Source of the DNA: Elusimicrobiota bacterium
GTDB taxonomy: Bacteria; Elusimicrobiota; UBA8919
Length of the DNA stretch: 64,000 bases
Assembly (NCBI GenBank): GCA_028718185.1
Contig: JAQUMH010000007.1
Coordinates: 61,608-125,607, forward strand
Direction: 5' to 3'
The notes beneath the pieces were generated by a model. It saw nothing but the letters and a program-made list of their open reading frames with translations, did no database searches and was not told the DNA's origin. The stretch's first letter is position 1, and each line of letters begins with the position of its first letter. The translations under genes and the position numbers were made by a program. Shown here one piece after another: positions 35,271 through 44,451 of the stretch.

Positions 35271-37241
35271 TTATTTTAACCCTTTAAGCTTATTCTCCAA
35301 TTTTGTAATTTCTTTTTCATTACCAAGCTTTTTATATATTAAAATAAGATTTTTAAGGTGAATCGGCTCTTTATCATCATAATGTACGGCTAGATTGGCA
35401 TATTTTAATGCCAAATCATAATTTTTCTGTAAATAATAAAATGAAGCTATATTTGAATATGTATCTGAATTTGAAGAATTTATTCCAATAGACATATTAT
35501 AATTGGCAATAGCATCATTAAATCTCCCTATTTTCATATAAAGAAACCCCAATGAATTATAAACCTCAGCCATATCAATTGAAATCAATGTCTTATCATA
35601 ACCTGACGGTGAGTTAATATCTTTAAAATATTTGTTTATTGATATAATATTTTTATACTCGCTTAACGCAGAATTATTATCATCTTTTTTCTCGCTGGTT
35701 TTTGCTAGAAAATATCTTGCGATAAGATAATTAGGTTCAATTTGTATTACTTTTTTTAAATAAAAATCTGCTTTGCTAAATTCATTTGCATCATAATATA
35801 TTTTTGCAAGCGACATAATTGCAAATGGATTGTTAGGATTTAACTCTATCGCTCTTTTAAGGTTTTCAATTGCATCGATTCGGTCATTGTTTAAATAGAA
35901 CATTTCCCCAACAAGCCGCCTGTATTCGAAATCGTTAGGAGAATATCTTATTATTTTCTTGTAAATATCAACTGCTTTTATAGATTCCTTATCAGTAAGT
36001 TTATCTAATTTATTTTTATATTTTTCTGCATCAAAGGGTTTGAAATAATAATTAAATAAATTAAAAATAAATAGCACTGCAAAAAACACCTTAATATACT
36101 TACCATAACCTGCTTTTAAATTAAAATTGTTTCCTGATTTATCATATAAAACATTTGCTGTTAAAAATATGAAAACTATTGCAGTTGCAGGAAGATGTAA
36201 ATTAAAATCAACAAGCGAATGTCCTAACAAACATGCTAAAACCGCTGTTAAAGCAGCGGTCTTTACTGTTGCATTTTTGAATATAACTATAAGAATAAAT
36301 ATATATGCTGCAAAAACAAAGATTCCCCCTTCTACTGCTATTTGCAGGAATTCGTTGTGTGCAAATCTGGTAGATTTCCCGTATCTTGCTATTGACCTGA
36401 TGCTATCAACTGGAAAATTATACTTGTTAAATAATATCTCAAAGTTACCGGGACCCGAACCTGAAAGAGGGTTCTCTTTTATCATATTTATTGCAGCCAT
36501 CCATATTTCAGGTCGTTTTAGCGAATATTCATCACTTCCGTCAATCTTCATAGTATTTACTACTGTTTTTTTGGGTAACAATATAAAGATGCTAAGTACA
36601 ATTACGGCAGATATTATTATTCCCCACTTTTTATATTTTAATAAAATAGTAATAAAAATCCCGCAAAATAGTGAAAAGAGTCCGCCTCTTGAGTTTGTAA
36701 GTATAGCTCCGTATAAAAAAAATAAAAAAAACGCTAAATAAACTATTTTTATCTTAAATGTTTTATCACTATAAATCAAAAAAGAAAAAATGAGCACTGC
36801 AGCACAGACGATATAACCGGCTACCAAATTAGGATTAGGGAAGGTTGCTTTTGGCGTCTTTCCGAGACAGGACTGGACTATCACAATAAATGAAAGCACA
36901 AATGAAACAAAAATAAGACTATAATATACATACTGTTGATATTCTTCATCATATACAGATACTGCTAAATAAAATAGAAGACAAAAAGAAATCAACATTA
37001 TTACAACGGTTATTGTTGAATTTAGATAAAGCGTCGTAAATGTAGATATAAAAGTAAATATAAAAAACAGTAAAATAGGCATATCTATTGCAGTTTTTTT
37101 GATATTAAAATATTTTATATAGATAAAAAATATGATAAATATTACGTTCTCGAATATAAACAGAGGTATCGGATCTTTCAAACCATTAAAAAAAGGAGAC
37201 AGTAGAAAAACAGATAATAAGGAATATTTGATGAAACGCAT
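35271..37241 (-). CDS. O-antigen ligase/polymerase (Wzy_C) with C-terminal TPRs, copy 1
   Basis: The protein is 656 aa. Residues 1-400 hold about 11 membrane helices with the Wzy_C-type periplasmic loop: RPEIWMAAINMIKENPLSGSGPGNFE followed by FAHNEFLQIAVEGG, where the AHN-xx-Q pattern is diagnostic. The last 230 residues are TPRs (about five, for example AIENLKRAIELNPNNPFAIM). Enzymes of this type polymerise glycan or transfer it to lipid A core or, in the PglL/TfpO group, to pilin. It follows pilQ with only TPR genes between, so pilin glycosylation is a possible role. It lies 9 bp after copy 2. Confidence 0.84.
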   Translation of the reverse strand: MRFIKYSLLSVFLLSPFFNGLKDPIPLFIFENVIFIIFFIYIKYFNIKKTAIDMPILLFFIFTFISTFTTLYLNSTITVVIMLISFCLLFYLAVSVYDEEYQQYVYYSLIFVSFVLSFIVIVQSCLGKTPKATFPNPNLVAGYIVCAAVLIFSFLIYSDKTFKIKIVYLAFFLFFLYGAILTNSRGGLFSLFCGIFITILLKYKKWGIIISAVIVLSIFILLPKKTVVNTMKIDGSDEYSLKRPEIWMAAINMIKENPLSGSGPGNFEILFNKYNFPVDSIRSIARYGKSTRFAHNEFLQIAVEGGIFVFAAYIFILIVIFKNATVKTAALTAVLACLLGHSLVDFNLHLPATAIVFIFLTANVLYDKSGNNFNLKAGYGKYIKVFFAVLFIFNLFNYYFKPFDAEKYKNKLDKLTDKESIKAVDIYKKIIRYSPNDFEYRRLVGEMFYLNNDRIDAIENLKRAIELNPNNPFAIMSLAKIYYDANEFSKADFYLKKVIQIEPNYLIARYFLAKTSEKKDDNNSALSEYKNIISINKYFKDINSPSGYDKTLISIDMAEVYNSLGFLYMKIGRFNDAIANYNMSIGINSSNSDTYSNIASFYYLQKNYDLALKYANLAVHYDDKEPIHLKNLILIYKKLGNEKEITKLENKLKGLK

Positions 37242-37250
37242 ATAATCGCT

Positions 37251-38810
37251 TTAATATATTCTTTTTAGCATATTATAATAATTTTTTTCATTATAAAAAG
37301 GAATTGGCGATGATTTGTATGCCTTTTTCATCCAATAAAGTGCATTTTTTATATCACCCTTTCTATAATAAATATTGTATAAATCAAAATAAAACTGACT
37401 GTTGTTTTTCTGTAATTTTATTGCTTTTTTCAATTCAATTTCTGCTTCATCTAAATATGTTTGATATTGACTAATTTCATAATATTGCTGATAAACGCTT
37501 GATAGATAATAATATGTTTGAGAATTATTATTATCATATTGTAATGCTTTTTCTAAATGCATTTGTGCAACACCATATTCCTTTTTGTCAAAATGGTACT
37601 TTCCTATTGCGGTCTCTCTATTTCCCAAAAATATATTTATAGATAAGCATAGTATCGCTATAATTACAAAACAAGAAATCCATTTTAAAATTATTTCTTG
37701 GTTTCCTGAAATTGGAATAATAGATTTTTCATCGTTCTTTGATACAAACCCCAGCAATACCCAAAAGAAAAGAGCATTTGCAGAAATTAATAAAGCATAA
37801 TCAAAAAGCCCATGAAATAACATTGTAACAATTGCTATAAAAAACGGAATATTTTCTATTGTTCTTTTTTGTTTGAACAATTTCAAAAAAAACCACACAA
37901 ACATAGAAAACCCGATAATTCCGACTTCTGCGGCAATCTGTAAAAAATAGTTATGTGCATAAGTTGAATTAAGACCACTCAATTTATATTTCTGATACGC
38001 ATCTGCAAATGCTCCTATACCAATACCTGTAATTGGTTTTGATAATATCATCTTTACTGCTGCTAACCACCATAAAACGCGATTAAAAGATTCGGGTTCA
38101 AGAATTTTTATTATAAAAAAACATAGAAATATTATACCTGCTAAAAAGATATATTTCTTAGGTATATAAATTATTTTAAGATACCAATAAACCATAATTC
38201 CAAAAATCAATGATAGAAAGGCAGAAACTGAACCTGTTAACAAAAGAGCTACTATCAAAATAAACACTAAACCAATATGAATATTTTTCTTACAAATAAT
38301 ATTCATATTATTACAGACAAATATTTGCTTATTTTCTCTTGAAAAAGCAAAACCCATGTTTAGACATATAATTCCTACTAGATATCCAGCAAATATATTT
38401 GGATTATTCATAAGAGAAGATATGTTCCCGCCAAAGAAGATTTTCTGATAAAATCCATAAAAAGATAAAAATATTCCACTTATCAAAACTGGTATCAAAA
38501 TATATTTTTTATCGACACTTCTCGCTAAATAAAATATTGCCATATAATTTAAAATATTAAGAAATCCATTCTTTGATTCATAAATATTTATTGAATTAAA
38601 AACTGATATTAGGCAGAAAAATAAAAATAGAAATAATGGAAAATAGAGAGAAGTATTAGAAGGCAGTTTAACTTCTTTTTTTGAAAATATTAAAATCAAA
38701 AATGTGATAAGTGTTAGAAGATGAATTATAGTTTGAGCCCACAAATCCCATGAGGCGTGAAATAACGGTGAAATAATCAAAATTATAGTTAAAAACGATT
38801 TAATTACCAC
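37251..38810 (-). CDS. O-antigen ligase/polymerase (Wzy_C) with C-terminal TPRs, copy 2
   Basis: The protein is 519 aa with about 11 membrane helices, then two or three TPRs in the last 120 residues. The Wzy_C loop reads NRVLWWLAAVKMILSKPITG and GAFADAYQ, followed by AHNYFLQIAAEVG. It resembles copy 1 in architecture. The start is GTG 38810; it overlaps the upstream stop by 7 bp, and an AGAG ribosome-site-like stretch lies 8 bases upstream. Which of the two copies is polymerase and which is ligase cannot be told from the sequence. Confidence 0.82.
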   Translation of the reverse strand: MVIKSFLTIILIISPLFHASWDLWAQTIIHLLTLITFLILIFSKKEVKLPSNTSLYFPLFLFLFFCLISVFNSINIYESKNGFLNILNYMAIFYLARSVDKKYILIPVLISGIFLSFYGFYQKIFFGGNISSLMNNPNIFAGYLVGIICLNMGFAFSRENKQIFVCNNMNIICKKNIHIGLVFILIVALLLTGSVSAFLSLIFGIMVYWYLKIIYIPKKYIFLAGIIFLCFFIIKILEPESFNRVLWWLAAVKMILSKPITGIGIGAFADAYQKYKLSGLNSTYAHNYFLQIAAEVGIIGFSMFVWFFLKLFKQKRTIENIPFFIAIVTMLFHGLFDYALLISANALFFWVLLGFVSKNDEKSIIPISGNQEIILKWISCFVIIAILCLSINIFLGNRETAIGKYHFDKKEYGVAQMHLEKALQYDNNNSQTYYYLSSVYQQYYEISQYQTYLDEAEIELKKAIKLQKNNSQFYFDLYNIYYRKGDIKNALYWMKKAYKSSPIPFYNEKNYYNMLKRIY

Positions 38811-39415
38811 TGTTTGCTCTTGGATGGCTTTTTGGCGGTTAAAAATTTATAGATAAGGTAGATAATCAATATTAATATTCCGAGTGACTGTAACATTTTT
38901 AACTTGGGTATCATTGTCCCCAAAAGCAAAGGAATTATTCCTACAAAAGGAAAAATATAATCAAGAAATATTTTCGCACAACCTTTTTTCTCACTCCCGC
39001 CTTTCACGTTTGGCGGAATACTAACAAGTGAAATAGTTGTTAACCTTTTTACAGAATCAAGGAGTATCTGATTGTCGGGGTCTTTTTTAAGTTTTTCTTT
39101 ATATTGTTTTACAAGTTCATCAATACGGGATTGCTTAATACCAAGAGATATTATTGAATTATGTGCTTCCGGATTATTTGGTTCTTTTGTTAATACTTTT
39201 TGGTAGGTATTTTGTGCAAGAATATAAAAAGCAGTTTCTTTCTCTCTGTCACCTTTAATTTCGTAGATTTGGCCAAGTTTAAGAAGTACTTCAGTGTTTT
39301 CCGGTTCTATTTTTAGCGCTTTTTGGTATTCCGAAATTGCAGAATTAAGATTATTTTCCTTCTTATAAATTTCCCCTTGTTTTATGTGATTGATAACATC
39401 TTCATTAGTGGACAT
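38804..39415 (-). CDS. TPR protein with C-terminal membrane anchor
   Basis: The protein is 203 aa. Two to three TPR units are visible near the N-terminus (for example SAISEYQKALKIEPENTEVLLKL-type spacing), followed by a charged linker and two hydrophobic segments near the C-terminus (about residues 150-195). The soluble part would face the cytoplasm or periplasm depending on topology. It overlaps the ligase gene by 7 bp and directly follows pilQ, so it may scaffold pilus or glycan complexes. No specific partner can be named. Confidence 0.78.
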   Translation of the reverse strand: MSTNEDVINHIKQGEIYKKENNLNSAISEYQKALKIEPENTEVLLKLGQIYEIKGDREKETAFYILAQNTYQKVLTKEPNNPEAHNSIISLGIKQSRIDELVKQYKEKLKKDPDNQILLDSVKRLTTISLVSIPPNVKGGSEKKGCAKIFLDYIFPFVGIIPLLLGTMIPKLKMLQSLGILILIIYLIYKFLTAKKPSKSKQW

Positions 39416-41359
39416 TTATTGTTTCATTATGTACGGAGTCACAAATATCATAAGTTCGGTTTTTTGATTGTCATTATGATAATTCTTGAAAAAATAACCC
39501 AAAACCGGCAAATCACCGAGAATCGGTATCTGGGATGCATCTTTTCTCTCGCTGTCAGTTATCAAACCGCCAATAACAACAGTTTCACCATCTTTAACTA
39601 ATACTGTCGTTTCTGCTTCTTTTGTTGTAGTTTCAGGACCAATTGCTGAAATCCTTGTTACATTAGAAACAGTAGGTTTTACTTTCATTGTTATTCTGCC
39701 ATCAGCATTAATCGTAGGTGTAACTGTAAGCTGAATACCAACAGTCATAAAAGCAGTTGATTGGGTTGAAACACCTCCTGCTGCTATTGATGTTTGTGTA
39801 TACGGTATTTGACCACCAACAACGATTTTTGCTTCTAAATTATTAAGAGTAGCAATTCTTGGTTGTGAAAGTATTTTTGCTTTTCCTTTTGATTCTGCTG
39901 CTGATAACCGCGCTGTCAAAAGTAAATCGCTTTTCAAGTATCCAAAAGTAAATGCACCAACTGTACTCTGTGCGGGCGCAGCAACACCGACACCTCCGCC
40001 AAGCGGTCCTGTTGGTTCCCTCATACCATCCGGTGTGGCACCGTAATCAACAGCATTTCCTACTGAAGTACCTATACCCGCTTTATCACCACCGCCAACA
40101 TTTCCAGCTGCCAGGTTCCACTCAATACCTAAATCCTTGGTATCTCCTACGGTTATTTCAACAATTTTTGCTTCAATTACAACTTGTTCAGGTCTTACAT
40201 CTAATTTACCTATTAGAGCAGAAGTCGCTAAAAGCCCTTCCGGTGTTGAGGTGACTATTATACTATTTGTTCTTTCATCGTTTTGTATACTTAATTTTTG
40301 TCCTTCAGCATTAATAATAGCGATAATTTTAGCACCTATGTCTGAAGCTTTTGCATAACTTAACCTGAAAACTTGCGTTACTTGTACCGAATCCGCTCTT
40401 TCTTTGGTAAGCGTGGCAGGTGTCATAATACGAAGCACATTTGTTCCGACCTGTTGAAGAACCAATCCTTTCATCTGAAGTATGATATTCATCGCTTCAT
40501 TAAAAGGAACTTTTTCGAGATGAAGTGTAAGTGAACCAGATACATCGTCACTACAAATTATGTTCATACCTGTTTTTACAGCTAATATCTGAAGAACATC
40601 TTTTATATCTGCATCATTAAAATCAAGCGTTACAAGATCTCTTGAAAACTCACTAGTTTTCATTCGTTGTGCTGTATTGAATACCTTTTTATTTTGAACC
40701 GGCTGCTTTTCTTTTACTACCTGAGATTTTTTGATTGTAGCACTGGATTGAGGGCTTTTCTTTGTTTCTGCTTCTTGTGTTTCTGCTGCTACGGGCGGAG
40801 TAGCAACTGTTTCGGTAGATGTATTAACAGTACCTTCTGCACCCACTTTTGGTTCTTCTGTTTTTTCAGGAGCATTAGCAGCCGGCGGTTTATTCGCAGT
40901 AACAGCAGATGCAGTCTTTTTAACTTTTAATCGTGGTTTTACCGCTTGTTTTGCTTTAACGATACTTATGGTTATCTCGTCATTTGTTGATTTTGTTGAA
41001 TAACTAATAGATTTACTCAATTCTGCTACGATTCTTACTTTTTTAACAGGTGTTTCTTTATATTGTCCGCCTCGTATTTCTTTTATAAACTGTGAATCTA
41101 ATTTTAATTCTTTCTTATCAGTTGTATATTCACAATTATTCAGTTCTATAATCAAACGATTAGGTTCTGTTAAACGAATTACGTTATATTTTGTCTTTGA
41201 AGAAACAAAAATTGAAATCGTGTCACTATTTACATCAGATTTTACAGTAATATCTTTAACTTCTGAAGCAAAAGAAGCAGTAATAACAAGCATAAAACAC
41301 GCGACACAAAAAATTGAAAATTTAGCTGCTAAATTTAATAGTTTACTTTTTATCTGCAT
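39416..41359 (-). CDS. pilQ: Type IV pilus secretin PilQ
   Basis: The protein is 647 aa with a signal peptide at the N-terminus. Next come an AMIN domain (about 35-130, peptidoglycan binding), a Pro/Thr/Ala-rich linker with repeated basic patches (about 135-230), an N0/STN domain (DADIKDVLQILAVKTG), an N1/KH domain (RLSYAKASDIGAKI) and the secretin pore domain up to the C-terminus with VGGQIPYTQTS and GLITDSERKDAS. It forms the outer-membrane channel for the pilus. The gene overlaps pilP by 17 bp. Confidence 0.95.
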   Translation of the reverse strand: MQIKSKLLNLAAKFSIFCVACFMLVITASFASEVKDITVKSDVNSDTISIFVSSKTKYNVIRLTEPNRLIIELNNCEYTTDKKELKLDSQFIKEIRGGQYKETPVKKVRIVAELSKSISYSTKSTNDEITISIVKAKQAVKPRLKVKKTASAVTANKPPAANAPEKTEEPKVGAEGTVNTSTETVATPPVAAETQEAETKKSPQSSATIKKSQVVKEKQPVQNKKVFNTAQRMKTSEFSRDLVTLDFNDADIKDVLQILAVKTGMNIICSDDVSGSLTLHLEKVPFNEAMNIILQMKGLVLQQVGTNVLRIMTPATLTKERADSVQVTQVFRLSYAKASDIGAKIIAIINAEGQKLSIQNDERTNSIIVTSTPEGLLATSALIGKLDVRPEQVVIEAKIVEITVGDTKDLGIEWNLAAGNVGGGDKAGIGTSVGNAVDYGATPDGMREPTGPLGGGVGVAAPAQSTVGAFTFGYLKSDLLLTARLSAAESKGKAKILSQPRIATLNNLEAKIVVGGQIPYTQTSIAAGGVSTQSTAFMTVGIQLTVTPTINADGRITMKVKPTVSNVTRISAIGPETTTKEAETTVLVKDGETVVIGGLITDSERKDASQIPILGDLPVLGYFFKNYHNDNQKTELMIFVTPYIMKQ

Positions 41360-41963
41360 TTTTATCCTCCCCGGTCTTTTTTAGTTTTAATTCAATTTTC
41401 ATATCATTACTGAAAAGTGTAACGGAATTTTTACCTATTGTCCCTGCAACCCCTTTGATAATTCTATGTTTTCTATCGAAAAGTTTCCCTTCTTTCAATA
41501 TATATGAACTTCCGGTAGTGTCACTTATAATAGCAATACCACCTGTTTTATCATCTTTGAAAATTCCTTTAATCTGCAAAGTAGCAAGTTTTTCATTTGT
41601 TAGTATCTCAGTACCTTCGGATGATAAACCTGAAATAGAATATGCAGAAGATCCACCTCCGGGTATAAGGGGATCACGATATGCTCCTCCTTTATATGTA
41701 TATTTTTTTGGAGGTACCGGAGGGACATATTCAGGAATCTTAGGTTTAGGTCTTGGTGTTACTTGCTGGGAAGCATCTATTTTGTCAGACGATTTTTTTC
41801 CACATGCAATGAAGAAACAAATAAAAAATAAAAATGTTAAATTAAAAGCTAACATTATTATTCTTTTAGCAGATAACATTCCCTGAGATTTACTCTGCAG
41901 CCGAATACCCTTAAAACAACCTACCTCATTTTTTTTAATTTTTAATTTTATTTTTTTAATCAT
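41343..41963 (-). CDS. pilP: Type IV pilus lipoprotein PilP-like
   Basis: The protein is 206 aa. A lipobox-like FIAC lies at the end of a hydrophobic stretch, so Cys would be lipidated. Met29 (ATG 41879) would give a normal 26-residue signal peptide and is an alternative start to ATG 41963. The mature part has a Pro-rich segment (PRPKPKIPEYVPPVPPK) and a C-terminal beta domain ending in IKGVAGTIGKNSVTLFS, as in PilP, which links the inner-membrane PilNO to the secretin. It lies 3 bp downstream of pilO. Confidence 0.83.
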   Translation of the reverse strand: MIKKIKLKIKKNEVGCFKGIRLQSKSQGMLSAKRIIMLAFNLTFLFFICFFIACGKKSSDKIDASQQVTPRPKPKIPEYVPPVPPKKYTYKGGAYRDPLIPGGGSSAYSISGLSSEGTEILTNEKLATLQIKGIFKDDKTGGIAIISDTTGSSYILKEGKLFDRKHRIIKGVAGTIGKNSVTLFSNDMKIELKLKKTGEDKNADKK

Positions 41964-41966
41964 AAT

Positions 41967-42509
41967 CTATTTAGCCATATATGTTACGAGCTTCAAAGAT
42001 GCAGACATGGAATCCGGAGATTCCTTAGACGGCACCTTAGGAGTTAAAACAACATCATATGTATTTATTACACGTTCATATTGCCCTATCTCGGCAAGAA
42101 AATTAGCAAGATTATGATAACTTCCTGTTAATTGTAACGTTATCGGTATTTCAGAAAAATAAGGTTTTGGCATTTCTTTGCCAGGAACAAAACTCTGTAC
42201 ACTCAATCTATATTTTTCCAAACTTCTCGTTATGTCTCTGATAAGTTTTGGAAGTTCTTTTGATTTCGGAAGTTTTTTCTCCATTTCCCGTGCCTCAATT
42301 TCAAGAATCTTAAACTCAGCTTGTAGAACTTCCAGTTCCTGTGCTGCTTGACGGGTTGCTTCAAGTTGCGATTGTTTTTGTGATAGCTCTTCCTGCAATT
42401 TGGTAATCTCGCTTGTTATGGGTTTATAAAGATACTTCCAATATACCCAAAAACCGGCAATAATCAGAACTCCTATAACAGCTTTTTCTTGATTATTTAA
42501 TTTTTTCAT
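41967..42509 (-). CDS. pilO: Type IV pilus assembly protein PilO
   Basis: The protein is 180 aa. One membrane helix (about 12-28) is followed by a coiled coil (about 33-75) with LEATRQAAQELEVLQAEFK, then a ferredoxin-like periplasmic domain with the LQLTGSYHNLANFLAEIGQYERV signature. It pairs with PilN on the periplasmic side to align PilM and PilP with the secretin. It follows pilN by 36 bp. Confidence 0.92.
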   Translation of the reverse strand: MKKLNNQEKAVIGVLIIAGFWVYWKYLYKPITSEITKLQEELSQKQSQLEATRQAAQELEVLQAEFKILEIEAREMEKKLPKSKELPKLIRDITRSLEKYRLSVQSFVPGKEMPKPYFSEIPITLQLTGSYHNLANFLAEIGQYERVINTYDVVLTPKVPSKESPDSMSASLKLVTYMAK

Positions 42510-42545
42510 AATAATTAAAAATACAAATTATACTTACTCATTATT

Positions 42546-43109
42546 TTACTTCCATTCCTGATTAATATAGTTTACATTTATTGAAAACTGCTTTAAACTA
42601 GCTCCTTTGTCACTGGCTGCTGATGTTATTCCGCTTATTTCAGGATTCTTAAATATTTGTGAGTCTTCCAATGCCTGTAATAAATCCGCAATAATATAAT
42701 TATCATAAGCAGTCGCATTAAAAGTCAATAATGTTGATGGATCTCCGGTTTTTGTATTAAGATTTAGGAGCCATGTTCCTGCAGGTAGTATTTTTACAAC
42801 ATCTTCCATTAATATAGGATAAACAAGCCGTGTTTTAATAAGTCCCTCAAGAGCGGTTTTTTTGGTATTAAGCGCATCTTTTTGTGCTTTTAACCGCGCA
42901 ATCTGGTCAATAGTAGTTTGCAGTTGTGCAAGTTCATTTTGTACTGCTTCAATTTCTCTCTTAAGTGCAATTCGTTTCTTTACTTTTAAAGTATAACTAT
43001 ATCCTAGGACAATTATTAATAAAGCTATACAGGATACCGCCAAAATTGTTAATTCAGGATAGTCTTCCTTTATTATAGCTTCTTTGGGAATTAAATTTAT
43101 TTTCGTCAT
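42546..43109 (-). CDS. pilN: Type IV pilus assembly protein PilN
   Basis: The protein is 187 aa. The conserved INLIP motif near the N-terminus binds PilM; then comes one membrane helix (about 22-43), a coiled coil (about 48-80) and a small periplasmic domain. It forms heterodimers with PilO. It lies 4 bp after pilM, consistent with translational coupling. Confidence 0.92.
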   Translation of the reverse strand: MTKINLIPKEAIIKEDYPELTILAVSCIALLIIVLGYSYTLKVKKRIALKREIEAVQNELAQLQTTIDQIARLKAQKDALNTKKTALEGLIKTRLVYPILMEDVVKILPAGTWLLNLNTKTGDPSTLLTFNATAYDNYIIADLLQALEDSQIFKNPEISGITSAASDKGASLKQFSINVNYINQEWK

Positions 43110-43113
43110 AATA

Positions 43114-44280
43114 TTACTTTACATCGCCTCTTCTTCTGGTTGCAAGCCCTACCGCTACCGCATATTGTGAAAATCTTTTAACATCACCGGATGAAAGAAT
43201 AGCTTCATCTGCTATCTTTGAAAATGGATTTAATATTTCAACAGGCAAATGGATCTGAGATTCAATATACTTATCGAGCCCTTTGAGAAGTCCGCCTGCA
43301 CCGCACAAAAATACTTTATTTATTTGTTTTTCTGTTGTTGCTTGAGTTTGATAAAAATCAATTGAACGTTGACATTCTGCAACTAGTTCCCTTGCCGGCG
43401 AAATAAAAATTGTTGAAAGTTGTAATGCTTCATCATTACCTTGTGAGAGTGCCGCTTCTTTTTCCTCCGGTGTCACAAGAATCCCAAACTTCATTTTCTT
43501 TTCTTCTGCCTGTTTCCAGTCAATCTGAAGATTCCGTTGAACCGCTTTTGTAAAACTTAACGATGCCGTGAAAACATCCCTTACTACTCTTGAAGTACCA
43601 TCTTCAACTATGCTGATGTTAGTTGTTGTAGTCCCGCAGTTTATCACAAGACAAACATTTTTAAGTTCTCCCTCTGTTGCATTTATGTCAAGTGCATTTT
43701 CAAGAGCAAAAGAATCAACATCAACCACAACCGGTCTCAGTCCGGCTTCAAGCAGAATCTCAATTTTATTTTGTATAACTTCTTTTTTAGCAGCGACAAG
43801 GATTGTTTCCATTTTCTGAGAACCGTCTTCTATCACGTCACCTAATATCTGAAAACTTATATTTACATCTTGAATTGGAAACGGAATGAACGGTTCGGCT
43901 TCAAATTGAATTGTCTTTGAAAGTTGTTCAGGGGTTAGTTTAGGAAATTTTACATATCTTACAATTACCGAGTTGCCGGATACTGAAGTTGCTGCATCTT
44001 TTACGGTAATCTTCTGCTCGGCTATAATTTTTTTTATTGCTTCAATTGCAAACTGTTTTTTCTCCAACGGGGTAACTTCCGCCGAGTCAGGATTGGTTGC
44101 AATTGCAGATGCATATTTTTCAAGAGACCATTTTCCGCCTACCTGTTTTAACTGTACAACTTTTACGGAATAATTTCCGACATCCACTCCGACAATTTGC
44201 TTTGTCTTAGAAAAAGGAATAGGAAGTTTTATTTTTTTAAGTTTTTCTGTTATACCTTTTAATTGTATCGGTAATTCCAT
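43114..44280 (-). CDS. pilM: Type IV pilus assembly protein PilM
   Basis: The protein is 388 aa. An actin-like ATPase fold is indicated by VGVDVGNYSVKVVQLK (about 30-45, phosphate-1), VINCGTTTTNISIVEDG (phosphate-2) and FLCGAGGLLKGLDKYI (adenosine motif). It binds the PilN cytoplasmic tail and links the motor to the envelope complex. It is the first gene of the pil operon. The promoter's -10 hexamer ends 9 bases before the ATG, so its mRNA would have almost no leader. Confidence 0.94.
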   Translation of the reverse strand: MELPIQLKGITEKLKKIKLPIPFSKTKQIVGVDVGNYSVKVVQLKQVGGKWSLEKYASAIATNPDSAEVTPLEKKQFAIEAIKKIIAEQKITVKDAATSVSGNSVIVRYVKFPKLTPEQLSKTIQFEAEPFIPFPIQDVNISFQILGDVIEDGSQKMETILVAAKKEVIQNKIEILLEAGLRPVVVDVDSFALENALDINATEGELKNVCLVINCGTTTTNISIVEDGTSRVVRDVFTASLSFTKAVQRNLQIDWKQAEEKKMKFGILVTPEEKEAALSQGNDEALQLSTIFISPARELVAECQRSIDFYQTQATTEKQINKVFLCGAGGLLKGLDKYIESQIHLPVEILNPFSKIADEAILSSGDVKRFSQYAVAVGLATRRRGDVK

Positions 44281-44289
44281 AGTGTTATT

Positions 44290-44318
44290 ATTATAAAGTA
44301 TTTTACAGGTTTTGTCAA
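44290..44318 (-). promoter_or_regulatory. Consensus promoter of the pilM operon (near-leaderless)
   Basis: On the minus strand: TTGACA (44318-44313), 17-bp spacer, TATAAT (44295-44290). Only 9 bases separate the -10 hexamer from the pilM ATG at 44280, so a start point 6-8 bases downstream leaves an mRNA leader of one to three bases and no Shine-Dalgarno site. Long A-tracts lie directly upstream of the -35 box (44319-44347) and could act as an UP element. Confidence 0.85.
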
Positions 44319-44355
44319 GTCTTTTTTTTAATTTTGTATTTTTTTTTACTTGGGG

Positions 44356-44381
44356 TATGCATAAATAGTATTTTATGCATA
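44356..44381. promoter_or_regulatory. Palindrome upstream of the pilM promoter
   Basis: Perfect 10-bp arms TATGCATAAA and TTTATGCATA flank the spacer TAGTAT (26 bp in all). It lies 37 bp upstream of the -35 box and 70 bp after the HAMP gene's stop. No T-run follows on the minus strand, so it is not an obvious terminator; it may be an activator or repressor site for the pil operon. Confidence 0.55.
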
Positions 44382-44451
44382 GAATGCTATTTCAGTCCTT
44401 AGAAGATATTTACTATTAATATTTTCATAATATTTACATCTACACTAATAG

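Noticed and set aside
36127..36741. Plus-strand frame of 204 codons inside the Wzy_C gene
   Set aside because: It is antisense to a clear membrane protein and its translation has no recognisable domain.
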